Below are positions 1-11,600 of a stretch of DNA of 64,000 nt, piece by piece (positions within the stretch are counted from its first letter, which is position 1; each line of letters opens with the position of its first letter). The translations under genes and the position numbers were made by a program. This DNA comes from Hydractinia symbiolongicarpus (Eukaryota; Cnidaria; Hydrozoa; Anthoathecata; Hydractiniidae). The notes below the pieces were generated by a model. The model ran no database searches. It was not told where the DNA came from and saw nothing but the letters and a program-made list of their open reading frames with translations. The stretch lies in NCBI RefSeq assembly GCF_029227915.1, contig NC_079876.1, positions 30,911,828-30,975,827 on the forward strand, in the 5' to 3' direction.

Positions 1-1394
1 TTTTTAATAAAGTTGTACTGTTGTTTTTGTGTGCACATTCCATTATTTACAAACCTGTTTTGTTTTGATTTATATATAAAAAGTTTTAGTTCAATGCATC
101 ATTTTAATTGGATGTCTAAATTTTCCACCAATCAAAGTGGTTTATTTCACTAGTCAAGCTAGCCAATCAAACTGTTTTGTTATTTCCACTCTGAGTAATC
201 CATTTAGGAGGAAGTTGACATAGTGAGTAGGCAAAACATATAAGACCCACCTTAAAAGGCAACAATTTGCATGGATTAAATTGAGGAAAAAACATCTGTT
301 ACTTTTCCTTATTATTAATAATCTCCATCTAATCAAATCACTTAATTTTATCACATGATTTTTTTCTAACCAATCAAAAATGTGGACAAGGTTTTGTAAA
401 ATACAGAATATAGTTTTTAAAGTTTAATCAACTTCGCCTGTTACAGACAAACAGACACAGTTTTTGTATTATTGTATCGTTTAGTTTAATCTTCTAAAAC
501 GCTACAGAATAAATTAAATCTAAGAACAAAAAATCTGTCCAAAGACTTTTTTGAGTGTGTCTACTGTATAGAATTTATTTTTTAGAATAATTTGAAATAG
601 TTCAGATGTTGAACACTACACAGGTCGGGGGAGAGGGTGCTAATGAAGTCCCCTCTCCCTTTCAATCCTTTTGTAATAAGTTGTCTTAGGAGTTCAAATT
701 TAGTGACTTTTTATCATTTTCAGTTAGCTTGTGGGTAGTCAAAAAAACAATCTGTTGTTATGGTGATGTTTACCAGGTGCTCACAAAAAAGTTAAAAAAA
801 TTTTTTTTTCTTCCTTAAATATTCTTATCAACCATGTGTATGCCTTTTTTTACACATCAAAACGTTTGTAACCGTCTAAAGTTTTAGTCCACCTTTCTAA
901 TCTTTTTTCAGGTTTAGAAATATAAAATGACGTCGTCTATTTTTTATTCCAATCTTCCTCCAATGTGCTAATAAACATTTGCACTATGTCTATTTTGTCA
1001 ATTTCAGAAGAGGTTTATCACATCGACCAATGTATGTCCCTAAGATAAATTATTTTTGTGTTGAATAATTTATAACAGAAATATTTTACCTAAGTGATTT
1101 CGAAGTTATCTAACTGTTAGAAATCTGTTTAAGAATTGATCCTAGCCAAATCTTGGTACAGATCTATCTATGCAGTATTATTAATGGAAATGAAACAGAG
1201 AACTAGCTACTCTGTAACTGCATATAATAATGTCATATGGCTAAAACTTCACATTAAGGCGTAGCGCAAAAATGTTTTTCTTAATTTCTTAATTTCATAC
1301 TATGTAAATTAGTCGGTGGCCCGTTGATAAATTCACAGGTTCATCTGCATAGTCAATTGGTTCAAATACAAAATGTGACCACTGTAAACTAGAC
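1..1394. other. AT-rich non-coding stretch
   Basis: I see no convincing exon here. Short open frames lack coding character. If the SCP2 gene model is right, this is part of its long upstream intron or lies between genes. No transposon ends were recognised. Confidence 0.4.
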
Positions 1395-1715
1395 ATGGTT
1401 GTTTCATTTTTATACGCAATTATATATTCATCTTTTTTGATGCAATTTTTATGCAGTAGCTCTAAATTTGGAGTACATTTTACAGTATTTCAAAAAATTT
1501 CTTCTCCCCTCAGTAACCCCAACTATGATGCAGTGGGTCACTCAATAGAAATAAATTCTATAAATTTACAACCTTGCCTTCCCAACTGGAAATCTGTAGC
1601 CACTCCTCTGCTATTGAAATTAAAAAGACTCAAATCAGTTGAAATGCAAGTCATGGATATTCTAGAAATTATGAAAAACCTACGAGATCTCTTTTTGTCT
1701 GTAAAAAGTCAATGA
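1395..1715 (+). CDS. possible terminal exon of an unidentified gene
   Basis: An open frame of up to 106 codons whose second half looks coding: a hydrophilic stretch followed by a leucine/lysine-rich, helix-forming end (LLLKLKRLKSVEMQ, then DILEIMKNLRDLFL) and a stop. Internal splice-acceptor-like sites (tatgcag near 1459, ttttacag near 1485) could start an exon in this frame, and ATTAAA lies at about 1777 downstream. It would run tail to tail with the receptor gene ending at 2077. I do not recognise a family. It could equally be a chance frame; transcript evidence would decide. Confidence 0.22.
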   Translation: MVVSFLYAIIYSSFLMQFLCSSSKFGVHFTVFQKISSPLSNPNYDAVGHSIEINSINLQPCLPNWKSVATPLLLKLKRLKSVEMQVMDILEIMKNLRDLFLSVKSQ

Positions 1716-2076
1716 AACAGTTGAAAATTTTAGGGTCTTTTTATATTTTTTATAATTCGATGTTTTTTATGTAATAATTAAAATTTTGTGGCTCTCATAG
1801 ATGACTTTTTGTACTTGATTTTTGTTGTTTGCATGTCATTAGAATGGCAGGAATTATTATTTAATTTATAACTATGGAAATTTTATTTTTAATTTATTTG
1901 GAAGATTCTTAAGCAATCCTAAAGATTTGCACTTGGTAAAATAGGGTTAACTGAAATTAACATACACTCGTCCCAAATACACATTAAAACGAGTGTACAT
2001 TTGCAGACTCACAAAGCTGTATACAATATATACAATATGTTACAAAATAAAAATTATAAGTAGTCAGGCAGACATA

Positions 2077-3165
2077 TCACGACAAACTTTTGATTCTTTC
2101 GACACTGTATGTTTCATCCATGGTGTAGTCATCTGTGTATGTATCGGAATACCAGTCCACTTCACTTACATTTGGAGCATACACATAATCATCGTTTGTA
2201 TCAACAAAAACTTCATCTATGTCATCATCAATTACAAGTTCTTTGCTTTGATATATTTCTTCATATATATTTTGAATCTCTTCATAAATAGGCTCATTAG
2301 CTTGTTTTAAGTCTTTTTTAAGAAAAACACTCTTGTGATTAACAATTTCTTCTCTTTCTTGTGCTGGCACTAAATCTAATTTAAGTTTTGATTTTCTTCG
2401 GATTTTCAGTATAACAGCAATCATGCTTAAAGTGATAGCAGATATTCCAGCTAGTGTTCCTAATGTTAATTTAACCTCTGTCGTCATTTTTCTTTGATAT
2501 TTTTGAATTGTGTGTGGGCATAGCGTTTTGGCGGGGACACAACTCTGTATATTTCGGATGTTGTCGCGAGCCTTGAGACAAAATGTGTATTGAGTACATG
2601 GCTTTAAATATGTAACAATTTTACTACACGTCCCGCAACCCCAGCCTGTTTGAAAGTTTTCAGTTATAGTTTTCTTGCCTGATGTTTTAATCAACTTGTA
2701 GTTATTCTTTAAGATTTCCCACTTAGAAACATTCCATTTTAGGGTAATTCGTGTCCTTTCTATACCGGTCACATGGAAATTCCGAATAACATGACAGTTA
2801 CTGCAATCTTTGCAGACATCAAATTTATGATATCTTTCCCAAATCTGCGAATTATTTGGCGTAGTAATACGAAATGTATAATTCTCACTATATAATTCTT
2901 GTATATTTGAAGTGCTGTGAAATAAACAGTGAAGGTTATATTTTAATTTCCTCCTGCTGACTTTGCATTTATTTGTGTAATTTTTAAATTTGCTTTGATG
3001 TTGCAGAAATAAATCTGATCCAGGTAACCTTTGACTTGTGTTTATTTGGATATCAAGAAAAATATGTTTATGGTCATTACTAAAACCACATTGCCAATCT
3101 TGCTTCAGTGATGCTGAAGGTACCGTGCAACTCATGAAGAGCAAAACCAGGATAGCCGTCTTCAT
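2077..3165 (-). CDS. type I membrane receptor, FN3-like ectodomain and tandem YEEI tail
   Basis: A 362-residue protein in one uninterrupted exon. Residues 1-19 are a signal peptide (start MKTAILVLLF, end PSAS). Residues 20-230 are a cysteine-rich ectodomain with sequons at N42, N62, N95, N104 and N145. Its second half (about 122-217) has a fibronectin-III look: TLKW at 141-144 and a YLKPCTQYTFCLKA strand, with extra cysteines. Residues 233-254 form one membrane helix, followed by basic KIRRKSK. The cytoplasmic tail of about 105 residues has nine tyrosines, including YEEI at 294 and 301, the optimal Src-family SH2 ligand once phosphorylated, and an acidic DDDIDE segment. This suggests a tyrosine-phosphorylated signalling or adhesion receptor. 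The two-part ectodomain weakly recalls cytokine receptors, but no WSxWS is present. The ATG follows tgtcttttag by 6 nt, so a 5'UTR intron or spliced leader precedes it. AATAAA on this strand lies near 1885-1900. Ligand unknown. Confidence 0.8.
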   Translation of the reverse strand: MKTAILVLLFMSCTVPSASLKQDWQCGFSNDHKHIFLDIQINTSQRLPGSDLFLQHQSKFKNYTNKCKVSRRKLKYNLHCLFHSTSNIQELYSENYTFRITTPNNSQIWERYHKFDVCKDCSNCHVIRNFHVTGIERTRITLKWNVSKWEILKNNYKLIKTSGKKTITENFQTGWGCGTCSKIVTYLKPCTQYTFCLKARDNIRNIQSCVPAKTLCPHTIQKYQRKMTTEVKLTLGTLAGISAITLSMIAVILKIRRKSKLKLDLVPAQEREEIVNHKSVFLKKDLKQANEPIYEEIQNIYEEIYQSKELVIDDDIDEVFVDTNDDYVYAPNVSEVDWYSDTYTDDYTMDETYSVERIKSLS

Positions 3166-4300
3166 TTTTGCTAAAAGACAATTAAAACATAATTTAAATT
3201 CACAGTAGACAACTCATTTAAATGTTGTCTATTCTCGCTTTGTGTTGATTGTGAAAGTTTAAAAAAATGTAGCATCTCATTTTTTTTGTACAGCACTTGA
3301 CATTTCTTTAAAAGTTCTATTGTTTAACTGTTGGGATCAGTGTGTAGTTAGTTCACAAAAAATCCCATCCTGGATATTCCAGGCTTAACTATTTTGTGCA
3401 ATGTTAGCATCAAATCAAGCCATGTGACAAACAGACAATGGGTAGCACTAAAAAACAAATTCTTAACAGTTGTCGAATCTGAAGTGAGTATTGTTGTCAT
3501 GTTGACTTTGTTCTAAAAAACTTTCCCTTATTCGTATTATTTCCTTACCTTGCTTTTTTGATAACATCATTTAGACAACATCGTGTGTCTGTACACATTG
3601 TAAGATTCAGTTATGATTTAAATGATTTGATTAATTACAACTGGATGTGTTCTTAATTGCAAATGGTTAAATAAATAATAGCATTTCTTTTATTTTACAA
3701 ATAACTTCTACTTAACAAATACTTGTGACGTAGGTGTGCGTTTTGCTTATTTTGCCAGTTTAGTTTATCAAAGTCGGTATCATAAAGAAATTATTATGAA
3801 AGGATGTAACAAGATTTAAATAATCTATGATTTGTTGACAGATGTATTCTCTATGGTTGTGTTAGGATTTCAACGCCTGCTTAAAACTGAGCATCATAAT
3901 AATCAAGTCTCTTGCAAATTGAAAAATCTTAGTTCTTATTAAAAAGACCAAAAAATAGGGATTTTTCTTATTTTTCTTAAAAAAAATTGTGATGTATATT
4001 CAAATTTTTAAAATTGTATAGGACTTAACATTTGATTAGAGTATTTTTTATCTATCTATGCAACAAAGGATGAAATATACGCATTTAGTAGCTTTATTAT
4101 AGTTTGTAACAAATTTGCTTTTTCATAACTAACCAAAAAGAAAATTATAAATGAAAATCTCTTGTGATCTCACTTAATTATCAGTGTGTGGCAGTTGCAA
4201 TCTCCATGGCAATTGTAATCTCTGTGATGGTTGTAGCATTTGTGACAGTTTTAGGATCTGTGACATTTAAAATTAGTTAAATAAAAGTTTTAATAGTGTA

Positions 4301-4336
4301 TGACGTCATAACGTGATATGATATTATATGACGTCA
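4301..4336. promoter_or_regulatory. two palindromic TGACGTCA (CRE-like) sites in a direct repeat
   Basis: The octamer TGACGTCA occurs at 4301-4308 and 4329-4336, each followed by A/G then ACGTGATATG, so the whole stretch is a 28 bp direct repeat. TGACGTCA is the classic CREB/ATF binding site. Location about 1.1 kb upstream of the receptor start on the opposite strand would fit an enhancer, but function is inference; other TGACGTCA-like words occur nearby by chance in AT-rich DNA only rarely. Confidence 0.35.
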
Positions 4337-4539
4337 TGACGTGATATGCTATTGATATTAAAATTAAGATGTTATGGGCATGGAGGTATCATTACAATCA
4401 AATTTTCGTCGCCATCTTAAAACCATTTTTTTTATTTTTAGCTCTTCTCACTAATTGCTACCTGTCATTCAAATTGAACAATTACTGCAACAAAGAAAAT
4501 GTCTATAAATTCTTTCTCATATGTCTGCTTTTAAACTCA

Positions 4540-4627
4540 AATTTCTTGTGTTTTTCACTCGAATTTTGGGTACTTTTCACTAGAATTTCTTGTGTTTTTC
4601 ACTCGAATTTTGGGTACTTTTCACAGG
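4540..4627 (+). repeat. 44 bp direct repeat, two copies
   Basis: Two adjacent near-identical units beginning aatttcttgtgtttttcac at 4540 and 4584, each ending in gggtacttttcac. A third, degenerate unit may follow. Non-coding. Confidence 0.7.
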
Positions 4628-5079
4628 AATTTTTGTTATTTTTTACTCATGTTTCTGATATGTAATACACTCGAATGTCTGATAACTCTAATATTCTGAA
4701 TGTCTGTTGCACTCGAAGTTTACTTTCCAATTGTAATTGTAATTTCTTTATAAATAAAAAAGCGCGAAAAATAAAATCTTCACTCACCCAGTTTTTGTAA
4801 AATTTACTTTTTTCCAAAAATTTTTTTTCGACTAATGCTTTTAGCTTTTTACTTTTCGAAATAAGGGAAGGGTATATGTAGATGCGGGTGGAGACAAAGA
4901 GCAGGCCAAACTCTCTTTTTCCACTCCAAAGATTAACTTTTAATCTGATCTCAGAAATCTCTATTAAAAGGATTAACGCTGGGACTCCTAGTTCAGTGGG
5001 GACTTTTATATTACACGCTTTTTCTTATTTCAAAATATGCTCTATAAGAATATCAGGCGGAGATTTCAGGTTAAAAACA

Positions 5080-5152
5080 ATAGGTCAATTGTTTAAAACA
5101 ATGGATCTATTGTTTTTAACAATAGATCTATTGTTTAAAACAATACAGTAAT
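5080..5152. repeat. palindromic AACAATAGATCTATTGTT cluster
   Basis: Alternating AACAAT and ATTGTT words around GGATCTATTG and AGATCTATTG give several overlapping inverted repeats that could form hairpins or cruciforms. No known element was recognised. Confidence 0.5.
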
Positions 5153-5651
5153 TAGAATAGCCTGGTTAGAATTTTGATGTTCTTATGAAAAAAGCATGTG
5201 CAGTATTCTGTCTAATTAACGGACACAACTTTAAAAGTTGATATTTTTAGAATTATTTTCTATAACTTCGTTTTTTTTTGGTTTCTTTCTTTTTTTCAAG
5301 CCTAGTAGTTAGGCTTGAACGAGTCTGGTAGGTAGGAGGATAAACAGCTGCCGAAGTTTTTTATCTCTTCATTTTCCGACCTATCGTTTTCCGCAATCAT
5401 TTTTAGAACTCTCCTTTAATGTAATAGCTGTTATTTTTTAAATGGAGGATAAATGCGACTGCCATGGTTATATACACTTAATTTGATTGACAATAAATTA
5501 AAGAATTAATTTTGTGTTGTAAATTAAATTTTTTAAATATGCCATATCTGTGTTTCTGTGTTTCTTCATTTGTACTCGAGAAAGGCCTGTAATGTTTTGA
5601 TAAACATTTCAATATTTACACTATCTGAGTAACATTGGCACCTAATTTCAG

Positions 5652-8600
5652 GATTAGCTCAATGTTATGAGCTTTGTCGTCAGTTACGTGGTGAATGTGG
5701 CCCTAGACAAGTGCCGAACGCTCAAGTTGGTCTGCAGCATAATCTTGGACTTGGTGGCGCATGCGTAGTAGGCTTGTATAGGAAAATGATTCCGCTGACC
5801 GTTACCAAGTGAGTATATTTGTCTGTGCACATATTTTTTTGATGGCGTGACCATGGATATTTGTTTTATAATTTTTGCTGGAATAGAGCATGCTGTGCTT
5901 CTGATGCATCTCATGCTGGCCGGGATATTTTTTATTACATTCACAAGATGTCACAGTATGATAATTTCGACCAGCGAGCTACCAATGTGCAGTGATTTAG
6001 TCTGTATAAGAAGTCACGTACGATTGATGTTATCAGTTGTAACATATGAAGTGTTTATATTCGTATGGAAATTTTTAAATTTGTGGATGAATCTTGACGT
6101 CGATTCTGATTGATAACATCTGTCAATTACCTTGATTTTGTCGTCGCTTATGGATTCAACTCACGTACAGTTTGCTCGACCTAACTTAATTAAAACTGTC
6201 TTTCCATACGACGTTTCCAACGTAATGTAAAGCGATACGACGTTATTCAACAGGACGTTATTCCACATGACATCCGACATTTTAATACTAACAATACAAA
6301 AGAACAAACAGAGTATACTATTCTTGTTTGAGTAATTCGTATGGAATGATCTCCCTCTCTATGCAAATTGTTTTTTTTATCATTACTTTTTGAAAATACA
6401 AAATTTTCTATCGTTTCCTCGACCCTTTAAAACCAATCTGTTGCACCAATTTTATTGAACTCCAATCTGTTTGCCGGCAATCCAGAAGTGCTAATTTTTT
6501 ATTCCCACCCCTAAAAATCAAAAAGTTTGCTTTTTCTGTTTCTTGTCAGGAGAAAAACTTCTGTTTATCTGTAAAACCAAAATTACTTTACGTTACTTGA
6601 GAGATACCAATGTCAGTCCTCTTACACCAGTATTTGTGCAAATTTATATTTTTGTCTAATAACCTGTATTTTTTACGACAGAATTAGCGATACGTCATCT
6701 ACAGTTTTGACGACGTCATTGGAATCAACATTCAAATCGGATATATTATTCACACAGCTAGAAGAGCAGTTACAGAAGGTATTGAATGTTTTTTGTTTTT
6801 AAAAAACACACGAGAATAGAAGATGTATGTGGCAGTTCACATCATTCACAAAGCTAGGGAGCCACGAGGAACTCTTTCAGGCGCGTGTAATGCATCATTT
6901 TCCACTGTTTGCGTTTAATAATACTACCGTAAAACGTCCAAGTGTAGTCACTGCAAAAAGCAACTTCTGAAAATTTAAAAAGTAATCTAAGCAATTGTAG
7001 TTACTAATCTTTCTCTATATAAAGCATTTGAGCTACAGCCACTTTGTGCATCGGTAACAACGCCTGAAAGTTAGAGGGGTTCGATCCGCAGACTCCTAAA
7101 TTCAAACCTACACACGATCTGCATTCCCCTAAATTCAAACCTACAGACCATCCGCGGCCCCTCAAACTCTAACCTAAAGACGATCCGAGGTCCCCATTTA
7201 ACCTACCGTCAATCTGCAGTCCCTAAAACTCGAACCCACTAAACCACGTGTGGGATGGTGTAAAAAATAAGGTTAGGCATGGAACATTTGTGTATACATT
7301 ATGTACTGAGTTCATCCGATCGGATCAGATCGGATCGGATCGAATCGGATCATGACCGGATGATCTTTGATAAAACCAAGCTTCTGAAAGAATACAAGTT
7401 CGTAGAAAACAACTTTCATAATGTTGAAAGAGTTTTTTTTTTGTATGATTTCGACTTTTTTAGTTTTTGTGGAAGAGATCCTTTAAATCTCATAGCTATC
7501 GATACTCTCGCAGATGATATCAGTTTAGCTCAACTCCTCGTCTCCAATCCACTTTTTTCAACACGTTTAATTAAGAAAAAAAAAGAAATAAAAATGTAAA
7601 ATAATTGAAATTAATTTTGTCTGCAAACCCTTTTAAAGAAACCTTATTCACAAAATAATGATAGACCTACAAGCTTATTTTTTATTTTGGTTTTATAAAA
7701 CACAGTAGAAAATGACACTTGCAAATTTTAAACGCTTTTTACCTGACCTAGGTGTGCGTAACGTAGCGAAAAAAGTAGCATTGAACATTTTACCCCCGTG
7801 TTTAAAAACTGTGTTTGTTTGTTTTATCAATATTATGCATGATTGTGGAAGTCAAACGACTTTTAGAAATGACGTCTCCGTCCAAACTATATAGGTCCGA
7901 AGTGATGACATTTTGAGGTGACGAAAATTAGGACGGAGAAAAAAGCCAACAAAAATGCGTTTATTTTGTATTTTTTAATATTGATTCGCAGAAAACCGTG
8001 TAGTTAGTAAGTTGATGAGCGAGTTTCAACAGATGTCAAGAATTTCAATATTCCATAAGTGGCGATAATATGGGCCAGGAAATAATTAGGATCAATGAAA
8101 TGTGGACTGAACTTAGGTCGATAAAACTTGGACCAGTATAACTTGGGCCGATAAAACTTGGGCTGATAAAACTTGGACCGGTATAACTTGGGCCGATAAA
8201 ACTTGGGCAGATAAAACTTGGACCGGTATAACTTGGGCCGATAAAACTTGGGCAGATAAAACTTAGGCCGATAAAACTTGGACCTGTATAACTTGAGCCG
8301 ATAAAACTTGGGCCGATAAAACTTGGACCGGTATAACTTGGGCCGATAAAACTTGGGCAGATAAAACTTGGGCCGATGAAACTTGGACCGGTATAACTTG
8401 GGCCGATAAAGCTTGGGCCGATAAAACTTGGACCGGTATAACTTGGGCCGATAAAACTTGGGCAGATAAAACTTGGGCCGATGAAATTGGGCAGGTAAGG
8501 GATGCTAACAAAGTGGTAAAAAAGTAAAAGCCTATCTTAATCTCACACGATCAAGAATCTTAAAGTGAATTTTTGTGGCTTTCCAAACAGCAAAACAAGG

Positions 8601-11600
8601 CAGCTAAGTATTGCGAAATGTTTAGCCTCTAGGCCGCCCAAAAGTACAAATTCACCTTTAAACAATTAAAGGTTAATTCGAATTTCCTTGACAACAACTT
8701 ATTCGCTGCGCTTAACCGGTAATCTCTTTTATTTTCTAATTTCTGAGACAGGAAAGACTCAAGAACTTTGACTAGTTGTAAAGTCTATTATCTTCGTTTC
8801 GAGAACACATTATAACACATCTACATAATAAATAACAGCAAGAGGTTTGCTCACTTCGCCCTCGGTGCTAACAATCACACTGCATCTGAGTTTTTATAAG
8901 AAGCATAGCAGTGGAGTTTGGCTTTTATGCTTTGTCTTTGTGAATTTACACTCCCAATTTCTAACCCTAGTTTATAGATTTTGACATTGGTCTATATAAA
9001 CACTGTTTTAAATAAACACTGATTATAACAACACAAACTAGTGAAAATAAAATCGTTTATTTTAAAGAAAGACTAACGGTTTTAACGTGTACGGTTCGAC
9101 TAATTGACATGTGAGCGCTTGCATACCTTGCGCGTTCTTTAAAAAGCCTAAAACCACGTGACTTGTGTTGGCCATATAGCCATGCAAACATTTCGATGCT
9201 TTACTGTCATACTGTCTTTAAATTTTACTTTGGTTGGTAATGCCTGGTTTACATCTATAAAGCAGACGCAGAAGTAAAATTTGACGCAGAAGCAGACGCA
9301 AGCACTGTGTGAACTCATGAACGAAGTGAAGTAGATGTGAAGCATGCGTTAAAACATTAAAAAACTATATATTCTTATTCAACTATTGCTTCAGCTTTGT
9401 TCTTGCTGCGTACTTGCTTCATGAATTTCGTAGTGTAAACTTAAAACAAAACGGACGCGAGAAATATTTTTCGAAGACGCCAGTGTAAAATGCATAAGGC
9501 GAGCGAAATAAATGATAATTACAATATTTTTTGTAAGCGTTTATGGAAAAAGTATTTGCTTGTTGTTGCTAAAAAAAACTTTGAAAACGTGTATTTGTAA
9601 AGGTCAAACATATTTCATTACGTATAACTTTATGATTGTTGATTGACACATAGTTTATTGGAAAGTTGGACGCTTTTGGATGCACATATAGTCTTCCATT
9701 TCCTTCTTACATATTGGATTGGGTCAGAGAGGAACACGGACATGTACTTTGAAAAGTAAATCAAAGAAGAGTAGATTTGATATTAATAAATCGATTGAAA
9801 AATTTATACTAACGCGTAAAAAATATCAGGATTTTCTCTTTGTACAAAAATTCCTCAAATTTTAAAATCGTTAGTGTTTATTTTTTCTTTTTGTCGAGAA
9901 GTTTTGCATTTTTATAGAATAAAACTAGAAATGTAGCATGTTTTTTTCTTTGTTTATTTCCAAACTGTCCTTAAAATCACTTGCTTCAATTGCGCAAGTG
10001 TAAACAGCTTGTTTTACATTCTGCGTCACACTTCACTCTAGAACTAATGCGCATGCGTAATTTATTTTCTTCTACGTCGACTCTATAGATGTGAACCAAG
10101 CTTAAACTGACTAAAATGGTCATACACACATGGAATCTTATATAGTATAAATATTAAAGAGGTCATTTAGCTTGTGTGGAAAATAAAACGACTGAACGCA
10201 GGTCTATATTTCGTTTAGTGTTTCTGCAGCATTTAGATCTGACGTAATAATCACTGTGTTTTCTAACTAAAGAAAATTGTTGTGATTGTGAGAAAACTTG
10301 TGGCGTTTTATAACATGTTCACACTTACTATGAATCGCTTAAACTAACTTGAACTTGCGATTTAGGATAAAGAAAACCTGATGAAGAAAGTGAATGCTGT
10401 GTTTAGTTTTGAACTTACCCGCGACGGAAAAAATGGGGTGTGGTTTGTGGATGCGAAGAGAGAGGGAAAGTTATTCAGAGGGGCGCAAGAAAGTAAGTAT
10501 GAAACTTTAGGGTATGTCTTCAAATTATATATTTAGTTGGGGTAGGGGGAGCGGTTAGGTGGGGTGATAATATATGTTTGGTTGCTAAGATGTGGATGGA
10601 AAGAATATCTGTTATGACCGCACCTTCTCCCTATAAGCTAAATGACGTCTATATCAGTTTTTAACGGCGCCGCGGTATCAAAGTACATAAGGTCTAAATT
10701 CCCCATTTTTGAACCACCCATCACTTCGGTATGGCCATTTTGTAAGCACCCACCACTTCTGTATCGCCATCTTTTGAGCTCCCACCACTTCTGTATCGCC
10801 ATCTTTTAAGCACCCACCACTTCTTTATCGCCATCTTTTGAGCACCCACCACTTTTGTATCGCCATCCTTTAAGCACTCACCTCTTCTGTATCGCCATCT
10901 TTTAAGCACCCACCACTTCTGTATCGCCATCTTTTAAGCACTGACCTCTTCTGTATCGCCATCTTTTAAGCACCCACCACTTCTGTATAAAATGTTACCA
11001 CCCGTTTGTTGGGAAACATTTCAAATTTTTTATTTGCCTTTCCAACCGTTATAGTGGTTTCACAGAAGTTTTTATTCACAAAAGTAATAACAATTTGACA
11101 CTAATTGCGAAGTGTTTTCATTGGTCAAGTTTAATACACTTCTCTGTTACGTTGGATTTTGTCTTATCAACTTTTTCTTTTTTATTCGATAAATAAATCA
11201 ATAAGTTCAAAAGGACCGATCACTTGATTGTGGTAGCAATTGTAAGGAAAATCATCATACCAGGTGATCGGATGGTAGTCCCGCCGAAATTTTAGGCAGG
11301 AAAGTAAAACTTTTTATTTTCTGAAGGACTGTTGTGTAGGTTGCTTGTTAGATTGTTTAGATAAGGCTTGCTTGGCTACTCAAACCTTTACACCTTATGT
11401 TTAGCCAGGTGCCCAGTTATTCAATTTTTAAGCCAGATCTCAGCTGCAGTTCTTATCAACATATTTGTCTAAAAGACTAGCCTTTGCAATAGCATGTTTC
11501 TTTCTACCTTATTATCTTTTGTTATTTGATTCTCTCATCTGTCAACGATCATATATGCAATTTTGCAGCTTCATTTTTTAGACTTGAAAGCAGATTGTAC

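Larger units (their letters stand above)
3166..5651 (+). other. non-coding stretch, probably SCP2 intron
   Basis: No coding exon was recognised. I searched specifically for the thiolase segment that should precede the 5652 exon (a Gly-His-Pro-Leu-Gly-Ala-Thr-type motif) and did not find it, so the upstream exons probably lie outside the window. The stretch holds a duplicated CRE-bearing segment (4301-4336), a 44 bp direct repeat (4540-4627) and a palindromic cluster (about 5080-5150). Confidence 0.45.

Noticed and set aside
7060-7100. tRNA-like B box GGTTCGATCC
   Set aside because: No A box or cloverleaf can be built around it; the word belongs to a degenerate tandem repeat.
8263-8511. Open frame encoding VQVLSAQ repeats
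   Set aside because: It is a by-product of a 15 bp minisatellite, whose period is a multiple of three; no start context or unique sequence.
10721-10930. Repeat-encoded protein on the - strand
   Set aside because: Falls wholly in the 32 bp intronic minisatellite; reading it needs three-unit frame cycling and it has no flanking coding signal.
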